From JBGTBD01 sp041749475 (GTDB taxonomy: Bacteria > Pseudomonadota > Alphaproteobacteria > Rickettsiales > UBA998): a stretch of 37,583 nt of DNA. The first letter of the stretch is position 1. Each line of letters begins with the position of its first letter. The position numbers and the translations under genes were made by a program. The notes under the pieces were generated by a model. It saw only the letters and a list, made by a program, of their open reading frames with translations, was not told the origin of the DNA and did no database searches. Positions 24,229 through 32,697 of the stretch are shown here, piece after piece. The stretch lies in contig JBGTBD010000021.1 of NCBI GenBank assembly GCA_041749475.1, forward strand, positions 1 to 37,583. The letters run 5' to 3'.

Positions 24229-25069
24229 ATTCGACCGCCAATTGCTGAAAACCCGGCGCACCCGCGCCCTGCACCACTTTTCTAACGCGGATTTCATGAA
24301 AAGGGAAGCCTGCACCATGCTGACCGAACGCCTCGCCGACATCCGCCGTGATTTTTCCGTGATGGTCGAACTCGGCGCCCACAACGGGGTGATGCGGGAA
24401 TTCTATACCGGCAACACTCTCATCCAAACCGAACATTCTTACGGCTGGGCAGAAGACCTGAAACGCCCCGCCATCGTCTGTGACGAGGAATTTTTACCCT
24501 TCGCCGAAAGCAGCCTCGACGCCGTCATCAGCACCCTGTCACTCCATACCATCAATGACCTCCCCGGAACGCTGATCCAAATTCAACGCGCTTTGAAACC
24601 GGATGGCCTCTTCCTCGCCATCCTGCCGGGCGCGAATACCTTGAAAGAATTGCGCGACTCCCTCTCCCAAGCCGAGATGGAACGCGAAGGCGGCATCAGC
24701 CCCCGCATCGCACCCTTCCTCGAAGTCAGGGATGCGGGAAACCTCCTCCAACGGGCCGGATTCGCGTTGCCGATGGCCGATACGGACACATTATCGCTCA
24801 GCTACGCCCACCCTTACGCGCTCCTCCAAGACCTCCGCCAGATGGGCGAGACCAGCATTCTGGCCGAGCGGCGGAAAACGCCGTTACGCCGAACCACCCT
24901 CGCCCGGGCCTTTGAACTCTATCAGGAACGCCATACTGACGCCGAAGGCCGCGTCACCGCTACGGTCGAACTGGTGACGCTGACAGGCTGGAAACCCCAC
25001 ACCACCCAATCCCAGCCCGCCAAACGCGGGAGCGGCACAATGAAGCTGGGAGAATTTCTTAATTCTTAG
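24212..25069 (+). CDS. SAM-dependent methyltransferase, NDUFAF5/BioC-like
   Basis: The 285-residue protein opens with MSAPVIFDRQLLKTRR and has ALHHFSNADFM, then a degenerate SAM-binding motif (VMVELGAHNGVM). LPFAESSLDAVISTLSLHTI and LKPDGLFLAILPG follow. This is the layout of alphaproteobacterial relatives of mitochondrial NDUFAF5, a protein that hydroxylates an arginine of a complex I subunit, and of BioC. The weakened glycine motif (LGAHNG in place of LGxGxG) fits the NDUFAF5 branch. The reaction is inferred. The gene is head to head with comF, an arrangement common in the class. The ATG overlaps comF by 17 bp and has only a weak ribosome site. Confidence 0.8.
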   Translation: MSAPVIFDRQLLKTRRTRALHHFSNADFMKREACTMLTERLADIRRDFSVMVELGAHNGVMREFYTGNTLIQTEHSYGWAEDLKRPAIVCDEEFLPFAESSLDAVISTLSLHTINDLPGTLIQIQRALKPDGLFLAILPGANTLKELRDSLSQAEMEREGGISPRIAPFLEVRDAGNLLQRAGFALPMADTDTLSLSYAHPYALLQDLRQMGETSILAERRKTPLRRTTLARAFELYQERHTDAEGRVTATVELVTLTGWKPHTTQSQPAKRGSGTMKLGEFLNS

Positions 25070-25174
25070 AAATTACAATGGGTTAACTATAGGCAGTCGC
25101 CGCAAAATTCACAGGACTGTCACACACCCCTGAAGTAAATATGGTAGGATGAAGAGTGAATAAGTCAGAGTAAT

Positions 25175-27052
25175 ATGCAACCAGACCTGCAAAACACCGT
25201 TCAACAGACGCAGCAAGCGGCGACCCCTTCGTCCGCAACCCCCTTCAACGTGCAGATGTTCCGCGACAATCACCGTATCCATGTCGAGCATGGCTCGCTG
25301 ATTTTTCCCAAGGAACAGATACTCCCTATTCACCCCGCAGAACTGGCCCCCGCCAATGAACGCGAACTGAAATTAAAAATCCGCAAGGTCTACAGTCTTG
25401 ACGAACCGTCTTTCTTCAACGACCCCAAAATCGCTTCCTTGAGCGCCATGCTTTCCGGATTCGTCCCCGTCTCGGCCGCCGCGAAGCAGGCCCGCATCGA
25501 AAAAGAAATCAAGAACCTGACCGAAGAACTCGCCACCGGCAAAGACCCCAAGGTCGCGCAAGCCGAGCAGCGCGAACAAGCTCCCTTCGCTTCCGTGATG
25601 AAGGAATTCCTCAAAACCAATCCCGATATTCCGCTGGAGAAGATCGAATTCTCCAAGAACGCCGTCGGCATGACCCTCGTTGTACAGGAAGCCCTGCGCC
25701 AACGCGGGTATAACGGGGCGAGCGGTGGCATCACCACCTTCCTCAATAACGTGCACAGCCCCGACGGGCTGGCATCCGAGCTATCGAAATATCTGAAGGT
25801 CGATACGCAGCAATTCATCCAGACGGCGCATCAAGGTGGGGTGAATGCCGTGGGTAAATTGTTGGGATTGGATGACGACTATCTGAAAGAAGTCGGCCAG
25901 CTATGCGACTACCTCCCGGAAAAGAAATTCTCCGCTAACCTTATCAACAACTGGATGGTGGGTCGCCGTATGCCCGGCTTCACCCATGCGGGCGTGATGG
26001 AAAAAGCCGACATCGGCGCATGGGCGCGCGTTTCCGCGAAGGTCGCATCGGCACGTCAGGCCGTGGGCTATAATTACACCGTACCGGAACCCATCCAGCA
26101 GACCGAACAGATGGTGACGAGTGCCCTCGCATACCTGCCGCCCGAGCTTTCTGAAACGCTATATCGTCTAGGCACGGAAGTCGTCTACAGCCCCGCCACT
26201 ACGCTGGGGCCGATGCTGGAAGAAAAAGGTGCGCCTTACGGATTCCACCGCCGCATCCACGCGAAGCCGGATGACATTGAAGGCGTCTATCAGCTATTCC
26301 TCTCAGGTAAGGGTGATGCCGAAGCCTTCGTTCGCCTCGTCGCGCATGAATCGCACCATCTCGTCTTCCCTGGCGGCATGAGTCAGGAACAGATCACCAA
26401 AGTCGATCAACTCGCCAACCATGATTTGATGCGCCTGAAAGCACTCGATGAATCAATGGAAAAATGGTTCAAGGGGAACGATGAACAAAAACAAGAAGTG
26501 CTGGCCACACTCGACCTTCCCGAATTCGCCGTCAACGGCAAACGCTTCTCCGAGATGATGCAGGGCAAGGATATGCTGACCTTCTACACGCAGGTAAAAC
26601 ATGCCGCGGACCGTCTGCAGATCACCAGCGACTTCTATTACAACAGCGGCTACAGCGTTCCCGAGACGCGCTTCCTCGAAGTCAATTCCCGCTACGCCGA
26701 GCTGCGCTATGTGCGCCTGCGTGAACAGCCGGACATGCTGCAATTTATCGTCCCCGGCCTCACCGAATCCTACGACACGGTCTACCTGCCGCACGTCCAG
26801 CAACAATTGCAGGATCTCCGCCAGCGCGACGCATTGAAGGATCAGGCGATGGGCCGCATGACCGCTACGGCCCTTCCACCGAGCGTCAATCCCCCAGCTC
26901 CCGTCAGCACCCTCCCCGTCACCGAGCCCTTCGTCCAGCCCGTCCGCAAAGCGGCAACGCCAAGCAACGACATCATGGGCGGCAGCGCAGAGCTGCTCTC
27001 CAAGCTCTATCAGGGCCGTGACAGCGCCGTCGAAAGCGGCATGCAGCACTAA
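25175..27052 (+). CDS. Uncharacterised protein with a zincin (HExxH) motif
   Basis: I do not recognise the family of this 625-residue protein. It has no signal peptide or membrane span. Residues 1-30 are Gln/Thr/Ser-rich; about 100-140 is a charged helical stretch (AKQARIEKEIKNLTEELATG). Residues 391-395 read HESHH, matching HExxH, within VRLVAHESHHLVFPGG. Before it lies LPPELSETLYRLGTEVVYSP, and about 105 residues after it PETRFLEVNSRYAEL offers Glu497, Glu502 or Glu509 as the third zinc ligand. This layout resembles gluzincins of the anthrax lethal-factor type (LP..L..L...G before the motif and a FxxE-type helix after). The Pro-rich tail is 570-610. The Shine-Dalgarno is weak (AGAG). A TAGGAT at 25145-25150 may be its -10. 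Codon use looks like its neighbours. It could be an intracellular protease or an exported effector. Confidence 0.6.
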   Translation: MQPDLQNTVQQTQQAATPSSATPFNVQMFRDNHRIHVEHGSLIFPKEQILPIHPAELAPANERELKLKIRKVYSLDEPSFFNDPKIASLSAMLSGFVPVSAAAKQARIEKEIKNLTEELATGKDPKVAQAEQREQAPFASVMKEFLKTNPDIPLEKIEFSKNAVGMTLVVQEALRQRGYNGASGGITTFLNNVHSPDGLASELSKYLKVDTQQFIQTAHQGGVNAVGKLLGLDDDYLKEVGQLCDYLPEKKFSANLINNWMVGRRMPGFTHAGVMEKADIGAWARVSAKVASARQAVGYNYTVPEPIQQTEQMVTSALAYLPPELSETLYRLGTEVVYSPATTLGPMLEEKGAPYGFHRRIHAKPDDIEGVYQLFLSGKGDAEAFVRLVAHESHHLVFPGGMSQEQITKVDQLANHDLMRLKALDESMEKWFKGNDEQKQEVLATLDLPEFAVNGKRFSEMMQGKDMLTFYTQVKHAADRLQITSDFYYNSGYSVPETRFLEVNSRYAELRYVRLREQPDMLQFIVPGLTESYDTVYLPHVQQQLQDLRQRDALKDQAMGRMTATALPPSVNPPAPVSTLPVTEPFVQPVRKAATPSNDIMGGSAELLSKLYQGRDSAVESGMQH

Positions 27053-27071
27053 TTTTCTGCCTCTATATTTC

Positions 27072-27151
27072 TGTCATTCCCGCGAAGGCGGGAATCCATG
27101 TAGCCGCTTGCGCACGATGAGAGATGGATTCCCGTTTCCACGGGAATGACA
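27072..27151. repeat. Nested palindromic intergenic repeat, copy 4 (zincin gene/mutT junction)
   Basis: The 80-bp element is bounded by TGTCATTCCCG and CGGGAATGACA. Each half is also a hairpin: ATTCCC-GCGAAGGC-GGGAAT and ATTCCC-GTTTCCAC-GGGAAT. This is the clearest copy and lies between two convergent genes. Both halves fit ATTCCC-N8-GGGAAT, the consensus of the Neisseria dRS3 repeat. Confidence 0.8.
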
Positions 27152-27176
27152 CAGAAAAATGACGGGAGTTTTTATC

Positions 27177-27650
27177 TTACAAAAGATCACGCAACTTGGC
27201 GACCAGCGGCACGTCCGCAGGTGGCATAGGGTAGTCATGCATGTCGCGCGGCTTCACCCATTTCATCGCCTGCCCTTCATGCGATGCGGGAATGCCGTGC
27301 CATTTGCGGCAGACATAGAGCAGCATCAGCAACATATCACTCTGCGCGATGATTGTGTTTTCGGCGAGCGGATCACACCCGCCGCAGCCTTCGGTATAGA
27401 TATCCGGCTGACGACTATCCGGATTGAGTGGATAGGTGACGAAAGCCGCAGGCGCGATGCACCCGGTGGACGTGGTGATGCCCAGCTCCTCTTTCAACTC
27501 GCGCACCAGCGCCATTTCGGGGGACTCATGCGCGGATACCTTGCCGCCAGGGAATTCCCATAATCCCGGCATCGGTTTATGCGCCGGACGTTGGGTAAGC
27601 AACACCCGCCCATCCCCATCCACCAGCGCTGCCGCGACGACGAATAACAT
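27177..27650 (-). CDS. mutT: MutT-like Nudix hydrolase (8-oxo-dGTP diphosphatase)
   Basis: MutT removes oxidised GTP and dGTP from the nucleotide pool. The 157 residues contain an intact Nudix box (36-58: G36, E42, R50, E51, E54, E55, G57) and the MutT-type ends MPGLWEFPGGK and DYPMPPADVPL. The segment between the box and LYVCRKWHG (about 75-105) is longer than usual and carries CGGC (C89, C92), reminiscent of a metal site but without a visible partner pair. The start ATG overlaps the argJ stop as TAATG, a position typical of alphaproteobacterial mutT. Confidence 0.88.
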   Translation of the reverse strand: MLFVVAAALVDGDGRVLLTQRPAHKPMPGLWEFPGGKVSAHESPEMALVRELKEELGITTSTGCIAPAAFVTYPLNPDSRQPDIYTEGCGGCDPLAENTIIAQSDMLLMLLYVCRKWHGIPASHEGQAMKWVKPRDMHDYPMPPADVPLVAKLRDLL

Positions 27651-28894
27651 TACGAGCGGTAATCCGCGTTGATACGGATATATTGTTCGGTGAGATCGCA
27701 CGTCCAGATACGCGCCTTGCCGATACCCACCCCGACATCGACCGAGATACGCACGTCACGGGTCTTCAGGTGCGCGCGGGCTTTCGCCTCGTCATACTGC
27801 ACGGCGACTTCGCCGTTCTCCGCTGCACGCTGGTCACCGAGCGTCACGGTCAGCCGGTCCCTATCCGCCCATTCACCGGATTTACCCACCGCCATCACGA
27901 CACGCCCCCAATTGGGGTCTTCCCCTGCCACCATGGTTTTGATGAGCGGAGAATTGCCGATGGCAAGCCCGATACGCCGCGCCGCTTCATCATCTTCCGC
28001 GCCGGAGACTTCGATGGTGATGAGCTTGCTCGCCCCTTCGCCATCGCACACGACTTGAATCGCCAATTCCTGCATCAGGTCGGTCAGCTTCGATTTGAAA
28101 TCCCCGAGCAGCGAATGATCGCCCGCATCTTCCGGCTGCGGATTATTTGCCGCACCCGTGGCGAACAACAGCAGCGTATCACTGGTCGAGGTATCGCTAT
28201 CCACGGTGATAGAATTAAATGTCCGATGTGTCGCGCGTTGCAATAATGTCTTGAGGATGGACGCATCCAGCTTCGCGTCCGTGAACAGGAAGCACAGCAT
28301 CGTCGCCATATCCGGCGCGATCATGCCGGAGCCTTTGGCGATACCGTTCAACGTCACTTCCACACCGCCGATGGTCGCTTTGCGCGTTGCGAGTTTGGGG
28401 AAGGTATCGGTCGTGCGAATCGCTTCTGCCGCCATGTTCCATGCGTCCGACTGAAGCGCCGTATTCAATGCCGGCAATGCAGCGGTCAATTTATCGACAG
28501 GGAGTTTCTCACCGATGACGCCTGTGGAAGCGATGAACACTTCCTCTTCCGCGCAGCCCGTCAGCGCGGAAACCGCGCCTGCGGTCGCCGCCACCGCGTC
28601 ATGCCCGGCTTTCCCGGTGAACGCATTCGCATTCCCGGAATTGACTACCAGCGCCCGCGCCGCACCTGCACCGCCATTTTGTCGACACCATTCCACAGGG
28701 GCGGATGCCGTCAGCGAGCGGGTGAACACACCCGCCATCTGCGTACCCTCATGCATCACCGCAAGCAACACGTCCGTCTTCCCCTGATAACGAATACCCG
28801 CCTGTCCGGCAGCGAGGCTCACACCGCGAATCGGCGGCAGAGTAGCATAGGTCTTGGGGGCGAGCGGCGAAGCGGGAAGGTCTTTACCTGCCAC
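27650..28894 (-). CDS. argJ: Glutamate N-acetyltransferase / amino-acid acetyltransferase
   Basis: ArgJ transfers the acetyl group from N-acetylornithine to glutamate, recycling it in arginine synthesis; some ArgJ enzymes also use acetyl-CoA. The 414-residue precursor is cut autocatalytically before the threonine in APDMATML, making alpha and beta chains. KGSGMIAPDMATMLCFLFTD and DPNWGRVVMAVGKSGE are diagnostic. The start is GTG at 28894; no ATG occurs before VMHEG near residue 48, too late for the fold. It begins 4 nt after the parvulin gene and overlaps mutT by one base. Confidence 0.96.
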   Translation of the reverse strand: MAGKDLPASPLAPKTYATLPPIRGVSLAAGQAGIRYQGKTDVLLAVMHEGTQMAGVFTRSLTASAPVEWCRQNGGAGAARALVVNSGNANAFTGKAGHDAVAATAGAVSALTGCAEEEVFIASTGVIGEKLPVDKLTAALPALNTALQSDAWNMAAEAIRTTDTFPKLATRKATIGGVEVTLNGIAKGSGMIAPDMATMLCFLFTDAKLDASILKTLLQRATHRTFNSITVDSDTSTSDTLLLFATGAANNPQPEDAGDHSLLGDFKSKLTDLMQELAIQVVCDGEGASKLITIEVSGAEDDEAARRIGLAIGNSPLIKTMVAGEDPNWGRVVMAVGKSGEWADRDRLTVTLGDQRAAENGEVAVQYDEAKARAHLKTRDVRISVDVGVGIGKARIWTCDLTEQYIRINADYRS

Positions 28895-28898
28895 GGGA

Positions 28899-29843
28899 TT
28901 ACTCAGCCGACTTGGTGTTATCTGGCGCTTTGGTCAGCTCTTTCTTCTTCCCGTCCGGCCCGAAATATTCGATGCTCGCGCTATCCATCAACCCTGCGAT
29001 GTACTCTTTCAGCGCTTCCTGTTTCAACCCTTCGGCGATCTTGTCATGCGCTTGGGAGTAGGTCGGCAGCGTCACTGCACGGCGGTCTTCGATCTTGATG
29101 ATGTGCCAGCCGAAATCGGTCTTCACTGGCTTCGACACTTCACCTTTTTTCAACTTAAAGGCCGCGTGGGAGAATTCAGGAACCATCTGGTCTTCCGTGA
29201 AGAACCCGAGATCACCGCCCGATACCGCCGTCGCTTTATCATTGGACATGGACTTGGCGAGGTCTTCAAAATCCTCATCATCGCTTAGCTTCTCTTCGAT
29301 TTCCTCCGCCTTGTCCTCCGTATCGACGAGGATGTGACGGGCGCGGACTTCTTCCTTGCCGGACATTTCCTTCACCATCTGGTCATAGGCTTTACGGATT
29401 TTATCTTCCGTCACCGCATCGGCGGCTTTTTTCTCTAAGTAGGCTTGCGTCACCAGCTTCTCTTTCAGCTTGGTAAGCTGCTGCTGGATTTCTGGGCTAT
29501 TCTCGATACCGGAGGCTTGCGCCTGCTTATGCAGGATATGCTCACTAATGACGCCACGTAGCACATTCTCGCGCACGTTCTCCTCGAAACGGTCAAAATT
29601 CGGGGCGCTGCCTTCCGGGAAAAGCGCCGTCCACACCGTAATCACTTCCGATTTCTTGATGGACTCGCCGTTCACTTTCAGGATGACGTAATCCTTGGTG
29701 CTCTCCGCCGCAGGCTTTTCTGCGGATTTTTCAACAGGCTTGGCCGGGGCGGCAGTCTCTGCCTTCTCTTGTGCGTGGCCTACGGATTGAAAAGAAAGAC
29801 CGGCGAGTAGCGCCAGCAGGCAGGTGGTCGATGCAAGTTTCAT
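28899..29843 (-). CDS. Exported parvulin-type peptidyl-prolyl isomerase
   Basis: This is a periplasmic folding helper of the SurA/PpiD/PrsA class. The 314 residues start with a signal peptide (MKLASTTCLLALLAGLSF, cleavage near GHA-Q at about 24-25) and then an Ala/Pro/Lys/Glu linker. A SurA-like N-terminal helical region follows, then one parvulin domain (RARHILVDTEDKAEEIEEKL, GGDLGFFTEDQMVPEF, VKTDFGWHIIKIED), with a basic tail. The ATG at 29843 gives the signal peptide. It is divergent from secA by 125 bp and precedes argJ by 4 nt; this secA-PPIase-argJ neighbourhood recurs in Alphaproteobacteria. Specific client proteins are unknown. Confidence 0.92.
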   Translation of the reverse strand: MKLASTTCLLALLAGLSFQSVGHAQEKAETAAPAKPVEKSAEKPAAESTKDYVILKVNGESIKKSEVITVWTALFPEGSAPNFDRFEENVRENVLRGVISEHILHKQAQASGIENSPEIQQQLTKLKEKLVTQAYLEKKAADAVTEDKIRKAYDQMVKEMSGKEEVRARHILVDTEDKAEEIEEKLSDDEDFEDLAKSMSNDKATAVSGGDLGFFTEDQMVPEFSHAAFKLKKGEVSKPVKTDFGWHIIKIEDRRAVTLPTYSQAHDKIAEGLKQEALKEYIAGLMDSASIEYFGPDGKKKELTKAPDNTKSAE

Positions 29844-29917
29844 GATGTGTGTTCCCAATTGAAATACCAATGGATTTTGCTTATGGCATAGACCTCCCTC
29901 TTTGGCAAGGGATTCCA

Positions 29918-29946
29918 TTGACAGTGCGGCTTACCGCCCTTATGTG
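29918..29946 (+). promoter_or_regulatory. Candidate secA promoter
   Basis: A perfect TTGACA (29918-29923) is followed after 17 nt by TATGTG (29941-29946), a weak -10. A strong -35 with a relaxed -10 is common in Alphaproteobacteria. The predicted start is about 16 nt before the secA ATG. Confidence 0.4.
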
Positions 29947-29968
29947 TTGCAGCGTAAAGGAATTCGTT

Positions 29969-32689
29969 ATGTTTGGCACACTCGCGCGCAAGATTTTTGG
30001 CACTACGAACGACCGGATGATCCGGCATTATCAAGGCAAGGTTAATGCGATTAATGCGCTGGAGGCCACCTACCGCGCCCTTTCGGACGACGCACTGAAA
30101 GCCAAAACGCAAGAATTCAAGATGCGCCTCGATAACGGCGCACCACTTGACCAGCTTCTCCCCGACGCGTTCGCCACCGTGCGCGAAGCCGCCCAGCGCG
30201 TCCTCGGCATGCGCCATTTCGACGTGCAGCTGATCGGCGGCATGGTACTGCATGAAGGCCGCATCTCCGAGATGAAAACGGGGGAGGGGAAAACCCTCGT
30301 CGCCACCTTGCCCGCGTACCTCAACGCACTGACGGGCAAAGGCGTCCACATCGTCACCGTCAACGACTATCTCGCCAAACGTGACGCCGAGTGGATGGGG
30401 AAACTCTTTCGCTTCCTCGGCCTCACCGTCGGTGTCATCGTCCATGATCTGAACGACTGGGATCGCAAACAGGCCTATGATTGTGACATCACCTACGGCA
30501 CGAACAACGAGCTCGGCTTCGATTACCTGCGCGACAATATGAAATACAGCCGCGAGCAGATGGTGCAGCGTCCCTTCCATTACGCGATCATCGACGAGGT
30601 CGATTCCATCCTGATCGACGAAGCGCGTACCCCGCTCATCATCTCCGGCCCCACGGAAGACAACTCCGCCCTCTATATCGAGGCGGATAAGATCATGAAA
30701 CACGTGAAGCCCGAACACTACGAGCATGATGAAAAGTCAAAATCCGTCACGCTCAATGAAGAAGGCACGGAATATATCGAAGGCGTTCTCGCCGAGAAGG
30801 GCCTGCTTGAAGCAGGCTCCAGCTTGTACGACATCGCCAATATCAGCCTCGTCCACCACGTCACCCAGTCGCTGCGCGCCCATGTGATGTTCCATAAGGA
30901 CGTCGATTACATCATCAAGGATAAACGCGTGATGATCATCGACGAGTTTACGGGCCGTATCATGGATGGTCGCCGCTATTCCGAAGGGCTGCATCAGGCA
31001 TTGGAAGCCAAGGAAGGCGTCCCCATCCAGAACGAGAACCAGACCCTCGCCTCCATCACCTTCCAGAATTATTTCCGCCTCTACCCGAAACTATCGGGCA
31101 TGACCGGAACCGCGATGACCGAAGAAGGCGAATTCAGCGATATTTATGGACTGGAAGTGGCGGAAATCCCCACCAACGTCCCCGTTGCCCGCCTTGATAG
31201 CGATGACGAGATCTACCGCACCGCACGCGAGAAATACGAAGCGATCATCACGTTGCTGCGCGATTGTTACGAGCGCAAGCAGCCCGTCCTCGTCGGCACG
31301 GTCTCCATCGAGAAGTCGGAACTGCTCTCCGAGATGCTCAAGAAGGCGAAAATCCCGCACAACGTCCTCAATGCACGACACCACGAGAAAGAAGCGCATA
31401 TTGTAGCCCAAGCCGGTCGCCCGGGTGCTATCACCATCGCCACTAACATGGCCGGTCGCGGAACGGACATCAAACTCGGCGGCAATATCGAGATGCGCAT
31501 CGAAGAAGAAGCATCGAAAATCGAGGACGAGAAAAAGCGCGCAGCACTCATTGAGAAAATCGCCGCCGAGATTGAAACCGCGAGACAGGAAGTCCTCGCC
31601 GCCGGAGGACTCTTCGTCCTCGGGACGGAGCGCCATGAATCCCGCCGTATCGATAACCAGTTGCGTGGTCGTTCCGGCCGTCAGGGTGATCCCGGCGGCT
31701 CTAAGTTCTACCTCTCGCTGGAAGACGATTTGATGCGCATCTTCGGCTCCGAGCGTATTGACAATATGTTGCAGAAGTTAGGTCTCAAAGAAGGCGAAGC
31801 CATCATCCACCCATGGATGAATAAAGCCATCGAACGCGCCCAGACCAAGGTCGAAGCCCGCAACTACGAGATCCGCAAGAACCTGCTGAAGTTCGACAAC
31901 GTGATGAACGACCAGCGCAAGGTCATCTATGAACAGCGTATCGAACTGATGGAAGCAGAAGACGTTTCCGACACGATTGCCGAAATGCGCGAGGACACCA
32001 ACCGTACTCTCATCGACGCCTGCATCCCCGAAAAAGCCTTCGCCGAGCAGTGGGATACCGAACATCTGGCGAACGAACTTTTCCGCATCTACGGCATCCA
32101 CTTCCCCGTCGCGGATTGGGCCAAAGAAGAAGGCATCGCGCAGGACGAGATCTACGCCCGCGTGGACGAAGCGACCAAGCAACAGATCACCGACAAGGAA
32201 ATCGAATACACCGCGAACATCCTCCGCTCGGTCGAGAAACGCCTGTTGCTGCAAACGCTCGACCAGCTCTGGAAAGACCACCTGCTGACGCTCGACCATC
32301 TACGCGGCGGTATCAATTTACGTGCCTACGGTCAGAAAGATCCGCTGAACGAATATAAGCAGGAAGCCTTCTCCTTATTCGAGCATATGCTGATGCAACT
32401 GCGCGAGAAAGTCACCGAGCGTATGGCGCATTTGAAAATCCGCGTTGAACTCCCGCCGGAATCGCTGGACGAAATCCAGCCGCAGCAACGCATGCAGGAA
32501 TCCCGTCACGATCCTCTACTGGGTGGTGACGAATTGCCGATGCTGGCCAACCAACCCCTCCACACCCGCAAACGTAGCGCGGACGTGGATCCGGCAGATG
32601 CCTCTACATGGGGAAAAGTCGGTCGCAATGATGATTGTCCGTGCGGTTCCGGCAAAAAATTCAAACACTGTCACGGGCAGATTACATAA
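29969..32689 (+). CDS. secA: Preprotein translocase ATPase SecA
   Basis: SecA drives unfolded preproteins through SecYEG at the inner membrane. The 906 residues show Walker A MKTGEGKT (about 98-107), the helicase box IIDEVDSILIDEARTPL (about 205), the preprotein cross-linking domain, and NMAGRGTDIKLGG with ERHESRRIDNQLRGRSGRQG in the second motor domain. A C-terminal zinc finger CPCGSGKKFKHCH (about 889-901) binds SecB or ribosomes in other bacteria. The ATG follows AAAGGA with a 7-8 nt spacer. The gene ends 8 bp before the convergent orphan gene. Confidence 0.99.
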   Translation: MFGTLARKIFGTTNDRMIRHYQGKVNAINALEATYRALSDDALKAKTQEFKMRLDNGAPLDQLLPDAFATVREAAQRVLGMRHFDVQLIGGMVLHEGRISEMKTGEGKTLVATLPAYLNALTGKGVHIVTVNDYLAKRDAEWMGKLFRFLGLTVGVIVHDLNDWDRKQAYDCDITYGTNNELGFDYLRDNMKYSREQMVQRPFHYAIIDEVDSILIDEARTPLIISGPTEDNSALYIEADKIMKHVKPEHYEHDEKSKSVTLNEEGTEYIEGVLAEKGLLEAGSSLYDIANISLVHHVTQSLRAHVMFHKDVDYIIKDKRVMIIDEFTGRIMDGRRYSEGLHQALEAKEGVPIQNENQTLASITFQNYFRLYPKLSGMTGTAMTEEGEFSDIYGLEVAEIPTNVPVARLDSDDEIYRTAREKYEAIITLLRDCYERKQPVLVGTVSIEKSELLSEMLKKAKIPHNVLNARHHEKEAHIVAQAGRPGAITIATNMAGRGTDIKLGGNIEMRIEEEASKIEDEKKRAALIEKIAAEIETARQEVLAAGGLFVLGTERHESRRIDNQLRGRSGRQGDPGGSKFYLSLEDDLMRIFGSERIDNMLQKLGLKEGEAIIHPWMNKAIERAQTKVEARNYEIRKNLLKFDNVMNDQRKVIYEQRIELMEAEDVSDTIAEMREDTNRTLIDACIPEKAFAEQWDTEHLANELFRIYGIHFPVADWAKEEGIAQDEIYARVDEATKQQITDKEIEYTANILRSVEKRLLLQTLDQLWKDHLLTLDHLRGGINLRAYGQKDPLNEYKQEAFSLFEHMLMQLREKVTERMAHLKIRVELPPESLDEIQPQQRMQESRHDPLLGGDELPMLANQPLHTRKRSADVDPADASTWGKVGRNDDCPCGSGKKFKHCHGQIT

Positions 32690-32697
32690 CAGCTGGA

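Noticed and set aside
25053..25074. AATTTCT/AGAAATT inverted repeat at the end of the methyltransferase gene as a terminator
   Set aside because: The stem is AT-rich, overlaps the stop codon and is not followed by a T-run.
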